From Xanthomonas cissicola (GTDB taxonomy: Bacteria; Pseudomonadota; Gammaproteobacteria; Xanthomonadales; Xanthomonadaceae): a stretch of DNA of 43,354 nucleotides. Position 1 is the first letter of the stretch. Each line of letters starts with the position of its first letter. The DNA is taken from assembly GCF_008801575.1 (NCBI RefSeq), contig NZ_VZPL01000039.1, positions 1 to 43,354 on the forward strand. The letters run 5' to 3'. The notes beneath the pieces are model-generated. The model searched no databases. It was not told the origin of the DNA and saw only the letters and a program-made list of their open reading frames with translations. This document shows positions 31,969-37,976 of the stretch, piece by piece. A program made the translations under genes and the position numbers.

Positions 31969-32967
31969 TCAGGAATCGTCTGACATCATCTGCCTGGCAA
32001 GGCCGGTCAGTTGCTGGCGCACCTGATCCAGACGCGGGTCCGCTTGCATCTCGCGCTGCAGGTCCAGCAGACCTGCGGCAAGTTCGCCACGCGCGCGGAT
32101 GCTTTCGGATTCGGCCGACGCACGCTGCGACTGGATCGCGGCAGCGGCCTGTTGGCCGGAATCGCCGCGCACGACCGTTTCCATGACCTCGACCATGCGT
32201 TGCAGCAGGCGATACACCGCGCTTACCGAGAATCCGCCCATCATCGCCAATGCGGGCTTTCCGAATGCACCCAGACTGCTTTCAGCGAAGAGATTCTCCG
32301 GCAGCAACTCCACCAGGATCAGGCCAGCGATGAGACCGAGGATCATACGCGCGGCATAGGAGGAATCGAAGCGCGGATCGTATGTTGCGTCGGCAACGTA
32401 ACGATGGGCTTGGAACAACGCGGAAAACGCTGCACCGAGTCCGGCGCAGGCCAGGATGAACATCACATTCCAGCCCAGCGTGCTTCCTGAGGAATCCAGG
32501 AAGCCCAGCGTGATGTTGCGCTCGTTCACCAGGCTGGACATCGCCAGCCCGACCACTGAGGCCAGGCAACCGACCGAGGTCAAGGTCAAGGTGCGGATCA
32601 ACGGAATCGGCCCGAGCCAGCGCAACCAACCACCGCGCAGGCGCTCGCGCTCGATCAGCACCACCGCCTGCGGCGTTGCCGGCTGGATCGCACGTACCAG
32701 CTGCCGGTGCAGACCGGCCAATTCGCGCGCACCGGATTCGCCGTGCAAGGAGGCGCCAGGCATCACGCGCAGCTCTGCCAGCCGGCCAGGCAGATCGGGA
32801 GACATTGCCAGCCCTTGCTTCAGTGCGTAGGAGACCATCGCCCGGCATTCGAGCTCCAGTTGTTCGAGCACGCTGGAAAATGCCGGCCCGCCCAATTCCG
32901 CCGGCGGGACGGGCTGGGCCACTGCGCGTCGCCGTAGGCCGGCGCGCCTACTGGCTCGCTTCCACAT
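31969..32967 (-). CDS. Hypothetical polytopic membrane protein with coiled-coil tail
   Basis: I do not recognise a family. The 332-residue product has a soluble N-terminal helical region (about 1-118), four likely membrane helices (about 121-146, 164-186, 205-222 and 236-257) and a C-terminal helical, probably coiled-coil tail (270-332) rich in Gln, Ala, Arg and Glu. Both ends are likely cytoplasmic. AGGA is found upstream of ATG 32967. It is the last gene of the cluster starting with the GH108 muramidase, directly before the terminator. Position and topology would suit a membrane component of an export machine or a holin-like scaffold, but no such family signature is seen. Confidence 0.75.
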   Translation of the reverse strand: MWKRASRRAGLRRRAVAQPVPPAELGGPAFSSVLEQLELECRAMVSYALKQGLAMSPDLPGRLAELRVMPGASLHGESGARELAGLHRQLVRAIQPATPQAVVLIERERLRGGWLRWLGPIPLIRTLTLTSVGCLASVVGLAMSSLVNERNITLGFLDSSGSTLGWNVMFILACAGLGAAFSALFQAHRYVADATYDPRFDSSYAARMILGLIAGLILVELLPENLFAESSLGAFGKPALAMMGGFSVSAVYRLLQRMVEVMETVVRGDSGQQAAAAIQSQRASAESESIRARGELAAGLLDLQREMQADPRLDQVRQQLTGLARQMMSDDS

Positions 32968-33006
32968 AGATGACGTCCTGACTGGCAGACACGCAGCGAC
33001 GACACC

Positions 33007-33750
33007 TCACGGCATCCGCTCGAACAGTGCGGTCTCTCGCTGACCTTTCAACAGCAGTGCAAGCTCGGCACTGCCATCTGCACGAACCTGCAGACTGGCC
33101 TGGGCATCGCTGAGCTGACGGCAATAGCCTCTATCGTTGGCCACGACCCAGGCATTCAACGCACCTGCTGCACGCCCGGCATAGCGCAATTCCACTTGGC
33201 AGTCCCGTGGGGCACCGTAACGCAGGCGACCGAGCACGTCTCCCGGACGGACGGTGGTCGCCACGATCTCCAGCTGCGCGGACATCAGGCCCGCCGCGCG
33301 CCAGCGCCCGGCTTCGGCCAATCCAGCACTGCTCTGATTCAGGGCAACGACCAACGGCGAGGCGCCGCCAGGCAAGGTGAGCTGCATCCCAGGCGCCCCA
33401 CTATCCGCCATCTGGAGTTGGGCAACCCCACCGGTCAGCGCCTCGCAGAACTTGCCGCCATTGCGCGACAGCAACGCGTACCCATCCGGCTGCGCGCGTA
33501 ACTCGAGCGCGCAATTGTAGGGAGGCCCGAATCGCAGATCGGCCACCTGGGTGCCCTCGACTCCAGCCGCACGCGCGCTCAGACGGACGTAGACCGGGCC
33601 GGTACTGCCGCTGGCGGACAGGATGCCGCGCCAGTCACCAGCCGGAATCCCGCCAGCGGGAGCCGCCTGCGCTGCAGTCAGCGATAAACACAAGGCAAGT
33701 GCGGAGGTGATGCGCAAAATGCGATGACGATAGCGATGTTGACCAGCCAT
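33007..33750 (-). CDS. Secreted protein with duplicated cysteine domain
   Basis: The 247-residue product has a clear signal peptide (about residues 1-30, ITSALALCLSLTAAQA). The mature part contains two related halves. The first has LRFGPPYNC (72-80) and a second cysteine at 102 (GGKFCEAL). The second has LRYGAPRDC (176-184) and a second cysteine at 210 (DRGYCRQL). Each half then has a beta-rich stretch ending in L-x-L-x-x-G. One disulfide per half is likely. The protein is probably periplasmic; function is unknown. Its start at ATG 33750 lies inside the upstream gene in another frame (116-base overlap). Confidence 0.75.
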   Translation of the reverse strand: MAGQHRYRHRILRITSALALCLSLTAAQAAPAGGIPAGDWRGILSASGSTGPVYVRLSARAAGVEGTQVADLRFGPPYNCALELRAQPDGYALLSRNGGKFCEALTGGVAQLQMADSGAPGMQLTLPGGASPLVVALNQSSAGLAEAGRWRAAGLMSAQLEIVATTVRPGDVLGRLRYGAPRDCQVELRYAGRAAGALNAWVVANDRGYCRQLSDAQASLQVRADGSAELALLLKGQRETALFERMP

Positions 33751-33973
33751 GAAAACGCTCCGATAAGAAATTGGAAATAGTGGAAAGATCGATCCCGCTG
33801 CCGCTCAGCACAGCGAACGCAGCGATCACCAGAACAACAACCAAGCAGATGATGGAGATGGATCGCAGCTTGCGCCGGGACTGCCGACAGAGATCTGCAT
33901 GCAAGGTGGCCACATCGGTTCCCAGCCGCTCGGCGACCGCACGGGCATCGGCGTCCGACAGCAGCAGCCTCAT
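33635..33973 (-). CDS. Small membrane-anchored protein
   Basis: The 112-residue product is unrecognised. It has a soluble, charged N-terminus (MRLLLSDADARAVAERLGTD), a basic patch (RQSRRKLRS) and one membrane helix at about residues 40-62 (ICLVVVLVIAAFAVL). ATG 33973 overlaps the previous stop as ATGA, supporting translational coupling. Its last 38 codons overlap the next gene's signal-peptide region in a different frame, so either the overlap is real or the ancestral gene was shorter and lost its stop. A small single-span protein in this setting might be an accessory or spanin/holin-like factor; this is speculation. Confidence 0.6.
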   Translation of the reverse strand: MRLLLSDADARAVAERLGTDVATLHADLCRQSRRKLRSISIICLVVVLVIAAFAVLSGSGIDLSTISNFLSERFHGWSTSLSSSHFAHHLRTCLVFIADCSAGGSRWRDSGW

Positions 33974-34443
33974 CGCAGTTCTCCTGGATCGGATAGTGGC
34001 ACGTCCATGAACGGATGCAGTATCCACTCCTTCAACGCGACACCATCGAACCAAAGCACGCCACGCGGACGCTCGGTTCCTTGATAGCTGATCTTCAGCG
34101 TATGCCCAGGCGTACGGCCATCTGGCGGCGCAAGACGCAATGCCAACCCGGGAGCACCATCGGTCCGCGTGACCGGATCAATCTGCACTTGCAGCGTCAA
34201 CGAAAACTCGCTGATTTGCTGCAGCCGCAGCGCACGCAATTGGCAGACAGGAATGGAAAACAGGGGTGCCGTTTCGGCCTGCGCCGTTTGCTCACCATCC
34301 ACGCAATGCACCCACATGTCGCATGCGGCCGCCGCGGCATTTACAACTGCAGCGTGCCGCTGGCGGCACCGCTGTTGCGCGCGTCGGACGGCCTGGTCGA
34401 GCAGCTCCACGAAGGCGTCGAGGCAATAGCTTGCACGTGCCAT
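33970..34443 (-). CDS. Divergent DUF2589-like protein
   Basis: The 157-residue product is not obviously annotated but follows the DUF2589 plan seen in its two neighbours: an N-terminal helix (LDAFVELLDQAVRRAQQR), a central beta pair (APLFSIPVCQLRALRLQQIS then FSLTLQVQI) matching PLLTLVNVPNLSI / VTFDMEV, and a C-terminal strand with a G-x-x-x-P-x-G turn (LKISYQGTERPRGVLWF). No signal peptide. It starts immediately after the stop of the 86-residue gene and overlaps the following gene by four bases. I infer it is a third, diverged member of the same family. Confidence 0.65.
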   Translation of the reverse strand: MARASYCLDAFVELLDQAVRRAQQRCRQRHAAVVNAAAAACDMWVHCVDGEQTAQAETAPLFSIPVCQLRALRLQQISEFSLTLQVQIDPVTRTDGAPGLALRLAPPDGRTPGHTLKISYQGTERPRGVLWFDGVALKEWILHPFMDVPLSDPGELR

Positions 34444-34704
34444 CTATGCCTCCGTCAGCCAGACCGGCTTGCGCTTGAACCCGACGTGGTAGCACAACCA
34501 TTGCAGCACGACCTGGTGCTCGCCCAACTGCAGGATATTGAAGCTCTTCTCGATCCCGAGAATCGCCCCCTTGGGCGCTTCGCCGAGGCAGCGATTGAGC
34601 AACTGCTGCGCAGCTTCGACCTGCTCGGCAGTCTGCATTTTCGCCGGGTTGTCGCTGCCGACGACGATGCGCTTGATGTAACTGACTTCTGACAAATCAA
34701 TCAT
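34444..34704 (-). CDS. Conserved-looking 86-residue protein of the DUF2589 cluster
   Basis: I do not recognise the family. The product is soluble with no signal peptide: MIDLSEVSYIKRIVVGSDNP, a helical middle (AEQVEAAQQLLNRCLGEAP) and a C-terminus with beta character (FNILQLGEHQVVLQWLCYH). ATG 34704 is used; an in-frame TTG two codons earlier is an alternative. Its stop (TAG) directly abuts the start of the next gene, so it sits inside the operon with the DUF2589 genes on both sides. Confidence 0.65.
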   Translation of the reverse strand: MIDLSEVSYIKRIVVGSDNPAKMQTAEQVEAAQQLLNRCLGEAPKGAILGIEKSFNILQLGEHQVVLQWLCYHVGFKRKPVWLTEA

Positions 34705-34751
34705 CGGCAACGACTCGGGTGAGGGAAAAGTACGGGACGCAACAGCGACGC

Positions 34752-35369
34752 TTACGGCACCGGCACAGGCGCGGTGACTTTGCGTGGGGCCGCAGCGGTC
34801 TGCAAGATGTCGAGCACACGCGACAGGCCTTCGGGCGTGCCGCGATCTTCGGCGTGCAGCGCGACGTGATACTTGGCCGAGTTATCCGAAGAGCGGGTAT
34901 TTTCCTTATGACTTGACACAGAGCCCTGCACGTTGACCTTGGCCTTGAAGACGCCCCAGCCGACGCTGGCCTCCAGATCCACCTTGAGGCTCTTGTCTTC
35001 GGCTTCCTTTTCCGAGAACGAGGATTTGACTTCCATATCGAAGGTCACGTCCACGGTCTGAATGCTCAGGTTGGGCACGTTGACAAGGGTCAACAACGGT
35101 ACAACGATCTCGACTTCCTCCTCAGCCATCCCGGTACCGCTAGGGTCTTCGACCGGGCGCTTGAATTTGAACTGCGCGGTGCGCGTGCCGCCGTTCCCGC
35201 TGGGGTCGGCAGGGTCGGTCGGCGGCAGAAAGCCGATGACCTTGATGAAGTCGGCGGTGGCCCGTGCCAGCATGACCTGCGCATCGCAGGCTGCACGCAA
35301 CGGGGCGCCGATCAGGTCTGCCATCGGCAGGCCCTTGAATTGGTCGGACATGTTGACGATATCGCTCAT
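34752..35369 (-). CDS. DUF2589 protein B
   Basis: The 205-residue product fits DUF2589, a family of unknown function. It begins with a helix (MADLIGAPLRAACDAQVMLA), then a low-complexity linker (PPTDPADPSGNGG), the family core VVPLLTLVNVPNLSIQTVDV followed by TFDMEVKSSFSE, a long polar beta region and the closing YHVALHAEDRGTPEGLSRVL. No signal peptide or membrane segment. AGGAG upstream supports ATG 35369. It is encoded 51 bases after DUF2589 A and is the most typical of the three members here. Confidence 0.82.
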   Translation of the reverse strand: MSDIVNMSDQFKGLPMADLIGAPLRAACDAQVMLARATADFIKVIGFLPPTDPADPSGNGGTRTAQFKFKRPVEDPSGTGMAEEEVEIVVPLLTLVNVPNLSIQTVDVTFDMEVKSSFSEKEAEDKSLKVDLEASVGWGVFKAKVNVQGSVSSHKENTRSSDNSAKYHVALHAEDRGTPEGLSRVLDILQTAAAPRKVTAPVPVP

Positions 35370-35420
35370 GGTGTTCTCCTGAAGAGTGGTTGTTTATGAA
35401 GAAAACGATGACGGCGGGAG

Positions 35421-35951
35421 CTACTCTCCCTTGACCGTTTTGAACACACCTTGCGACTGCGCAAGGCGATTGATGAGACGTGCCACGCCCTCGGTCGGCT
35501 CGCTGCCTTCCACCCGCAACACGACGTGCACTGCACTGTTTCGCGCATTTTTTGCATTGGAGCCGAGGTCGATGCCGATCTGGCCCGGCAGCGCCGGCGG
35601 CTTGGGATGCCAGTCTTCGACGACCGCCGGAACCGCCAACGCGTCCGGCACGACTGCCTCGTCCAGCTCGCTGAGTTCACCCAGTTGTGCATCGAAACTG
35701 ATCTCTACATCCTTGATCCGCAGGACGTTGGACGACACCAGCGGCAACAGCGGTGCCCGATACAGGTCTTCGTCGTTCTCACCCGCCTCCGGGTGCTGCG
35801 ACGGCAAGCGGATCAGGACGCTTCTGGGACGGTTGTCTTCGTCGAAGAACGCACCCAGGTTGGCCATCTGGTGTTGCTCGATCCGGTCCTGGGCGTCGAT
35901 GACCGCGCCGGCCAGTGCTTCGATCAGATCATTGAGGGATATCTGCGCCAT
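35421..35951 (-). CDS. DUF2589 protein A
   Basis: The 176-residue product shares the DUF2589 plan: N-terminal helix (LNDLIEALAGAVIDAQDRIE), core APLLPLVSSNVLRIKDVEIS then FDAQLGEL, and C-terminal VHVVLRVEGSEPTEGVARL. It is acidic and has no signal peptide. It begins 42 bases after the muramidase stop and heads the DUF2589 part of the operon. Function is unknown; its association with a phage-type muramidase suggests a role in envelope passage or assembly, but the sequence itself does not show this. Confidence 0.78.
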   Translation of the reverse strand: MAQISLNDLIEALAGAVIDAQDRIEQHQMANLGAFFDEDNRPRSVLIRLPSQHPEAGENDEDLYRAPLLPLVSSNVLRIKDVEISFDAQLGELSELDEAVVPDALAVPAVVEDWHPKPPALPGQIGIDLGSNAKNARNSAVHVVLRVEGSEPTEGVARLINRLAQSQGVFKTVKGE

Positions 35952-35993
35952 GTCGGGCTCGTCAGTCGGAAGTGTCGCTGGGCCGTTATCGGC

Positions 35994-36530
35994 TCAGACC
36001 GAGTCGGGAAAGGAATCCACGCGCGCCAGCCAGCCCTTCAGGAACTTGCCAAGCGGCGGTCGCGCGGCGACGAGCCTGTGGTAATAGTCCTTGCGGCCTG
36101 CCTTGTAGCGTGCATACAGGTCCTGCTGGTTGCTGGATGCAAGCGCCGCGAAGGTGGCCGGCCCCATGCGGCCGTCCGCGACCAACTTGCCGCCGGTCTG
36201 GCTGTTGAGCACGGTCTGCAGCAGTTTGATGGCGTTGTTGCCGGCGTTGACGTAGAAGTCGAACACGATGTTGGCTAACGGCTGCAGCGCGATCTGATCG
36301 GCGCGCAGCCGGTCCCAGTACTGCGCCTTGTAGATGACCCCAGCCTGGGCGTCGGTCAACGCACGCAGGTTCGCCAGACTTGGCTCGATGCCCAGCAGGT
36401 CCTGCGCGCAGGCCTTGAAGGTCAGCAGGGTGATGCCCTTGTTGGTGGCTCCGCCCGGATCGACGGGATCGTTGACGAAACCGCCTTCGTGTTTGAGCAA
36501 GGTCGGAAAGAACGCGTTGAAGTCGGCCAT
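35994..36530 (-). CDS. GH108 N-acetylmuramidase (endolysin/TtsA-like)
   Basis: GH108 enzymes cleave the glycan backbone of peptidoglycan. The 178-residue product has the family signature HEGGFVNDPVDPGGATNKGI with catalytic Glu15, and a C-terminal peptidoglycan-binding part (DGRMGPATFAAL). There is no signal peptide, as in phage endolysins and Salmonella TtsA, which reaches the wall by a separate route and releases typhoid toxin. ATG 36530 follows AGGTGG by five bases; a GTG at 36539 is the alternative. The ribosome binding site lies inside one arm of a perfect inverted repeat (36532-36562). It is the first gene of the cluster; no prophage genes are adjacent. Confidence 0.9.
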   Translation of the reverse strand: MADFNAFFPTLLKHEGGFVNDPVDPGGATNKGITLLTFKACAQDLLGIEPSLANLRALTDAQAGVIYKAQYWDRLRADQIALQPLANIVFDFYVNAGNNAIKLLQTVLNSQTGGKLVADGRMGPATFAALASSNQQDLYARYKAGRKDYYHRLVAARPPLGKFLKGWLARVDSFPDSV

Positions 36531-36531
36531 C

Positions 36532-36562
36532 GGCGCCACCTGTTGAGTTGATCGGTGGCGCC
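36532..36562 (-). promoter_or_regulatory. Inverted repeat that can mask the GH108 ribosome binding site
   Basis: A perfect 9-base-pair inverted repeat, GGCGCCACC and GGTGGCGCC, is separated by 13 bases. In the transcript the second arm contains the AGGTGG ribosome binding site and ends one base before the start codon. The hairpin would block initiation, so expression of the muramidase may need melting of this stem. It could instead be an operator for a dimeric regulator. Confidence 0.65.
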
Positions 36563-36685
36563 AGTTTCCCCAGGGGTGCGCTGGCCGGACATCGGTCGTT
36601 CGCCGAGACTGGGAAGCCTGAAAGCTGATTCATCCTGGGCGCTCATCGAAGCCGCCACGACCACACTTTCTGGAATACTGCGCGC

Positions 36686-37348
36686 ATGAACGAGCTTAAC
36701 CACTTGCTTGAAAACAACCGCGCCTGGTCCGAGCGTATCCGCCGCGAGGATCCGGAATTCTTTTCCAAACTCTCGACTCAACAGACGCCGGAATATCTGT
36801 GGATCGGCTGCTCCGATTCGCGCGTGCCGGCCAACCAGATCATCGACATGGCGCCGGGCGAAGTGTTCGTGCACCGGAATATCGCCAACGTGGTGGTGCA
36901 TACCGACCTGAATTGCCTGTCGGTGATCCAGTTCGCGGTGGATGTGCTCAAGGTCAAGCATGTGCTGGTGGTCGGCCATTACGGCTGCGGCGGCGTGTTC
37001 GCCAGCCTGACCCAGAAGCGCATGGGGCTGGTCGACAACTGGATCCGCCATGTCACCGACGTGGCCGACAAGCACGAAGCCTGCCTGCACAACGCGGGCG
37101 AACTGTCGGTGCAGCACGCGCGCCTGTGCGAGCTCAACGTGCTCGAACAAGTGGTCAACGTGTGCCGCACCACCATCGTGCATGACGCCTGGGAGCGTGG
37201 CCAGCAATTGAGCGTGCATGGCTGGGTATACAGCCTGCGCGATGGCCGCGCGCACGACCTGGGCATGTCGATCGACCGCCCCGAGCTGCTGCAGGAACGC
37301 TATGACGCAGCGCTGGCGCAGATCCAGGCCGATCACACCGAGCGCTGA
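36686..37348 (+). CDS. can: Beta-class carbonic anhydrase
   Basis: This enzyme interconverts CO2 and bicarbonate, supplying bicarbonate for carboxylation reactions. The 220-residue product has the same residue numbering as E. coli Can at the zinc site: Cys42, Asp44, His98 and Cys101, with Arg46 pairing to Asp44 (WIGCSDSRVPANQ and VVGHYGCGG). It is divergent from the GH108 gene with a 155-base gap. It is probably a single-gene unit; the kynurenine genes begin 85 bases later. Confidence 0.96.
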   Translation: MNELNHLLENNRAWSERIRREDPEFFSKLSTQQTPEYLWIGCSDSRVPANQIIDMAPGEVFVHRNIANVVVHTDLNCLSVIQFAVDVLKVKHVLVVGHYGCGGVFASLTQKRMGLVDNWIRHVTDVADKHEACLHNAGELSVQHARLCELNVLEQVVNVCRTTIVHDAWERGQQLSVHGWVYSLRDGRAHDLGMSIDRPELLQERYDAALAQIQADHTER

Positions 37349-37433
37349 GCCGTACGCACACGTGGCCGGCCGCAGCGTCCATCGCACATCGGCGGCCGAC
37401 TGAGCCGGATATCTTCTTTGCCGAGAAACGTCG

Positions 37434-37964
37434 ATGCTGACCCCGCCAATCAACCTGCACGCCTGGATCGAGGAACACCGCCACCTGCTCAAACCGCCGG
37501 TGGGCAACAAGTGCATCCAGCAGGATGGCTTCATCATCATGGTTGTCGGGGGACCGAACGCGCGCACCGACTATCACTACGACGAAGGCCCGGAGTGGTT
37601 CTTCCAGCTCGAGGGCGAAATGGTGTTGAAGGTGCAGGACGAGGGCGTGGCGCGCGACATCCCGATCCGTGCCGGCGAAGTCTTTCTGCTGCCACCCAAG
37701 GTACCGCATTCGCCGCAACGCGCGGACGGCTCGATCGGCCTGGTGATCGAACGCGAGCGCCTGCCCACCGAGCAGGACGGCCTGCAATGGTATTGCCCGC
37801 AGTGCAATCACAAGTTGTATGAAGCGATGTTTCCGCTGAAGAACATCGAAACCGACTTCCCGCCGGTGTTCGATCGCTTCTACCGTTCGCTGGCGCTGCG
37901 CACCTGTTCGCAGTGCGGGCATCTGCATCCTGCGCCCGAGCGCTATGCCACGGTCGAGGACTGA
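37434..37964 (+). CDS. nbaC: 3-hydroxyanthranilate 3,4-dioxygenase
   Basis: The enzyme opens the ring of 3-hydroxyanthranilate to give 2-amino-3-carboxymuconate semialdehyde, which cyclises to quinolinate for NAD synthesis. The 176-residue cupin has the catalytic iron ligands in the [17 protein letters not shown] block (His, Glu) and a later His in [12 protein letters not shown]. The C-terminus carries a rubredoxin-like iron site with two CxxC pairs (WYCPQCNHK and RTCSQCGHL), as in bacterial homologues. ATG 37434 is a normal start. haaO is the other common symbol. It is the first of the kynurenine-branch genes here. Confidence 0.96.
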   Translation: MLTPPINLHAWIEEHRHLLKPPVGNKCIQQDGFIIMVVGGPNARTDYHYDEGPEWFFQLEGEMVLKVQDEGVARDIPIRAGEVFLLPPKVPHSPQRADGSIGLVIERERLPTEQDGLQWYCPQCNHKLYEAMFPLKNIETDFPPVFDRFYRSLALRTCSQCGHLHPAPERYATVED

Positions 37965-37976
37965 CAGCGCGATGGC

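Noticed and set aside
29140..36530. The island considered as a prophage or tailocin
   Set aside because: Apart from the GH108 muramidase there are no capsid, tail, terminase, integrase or repressor genes.
31598..36686. PIP-box type HrpX control sites (TTCGC-N15-TTCGC) upstream of the island genes
   Set aside because: I looked upstream of the RIP-like and GH108 genes and found only single half-sites without a partner at the right spacing.
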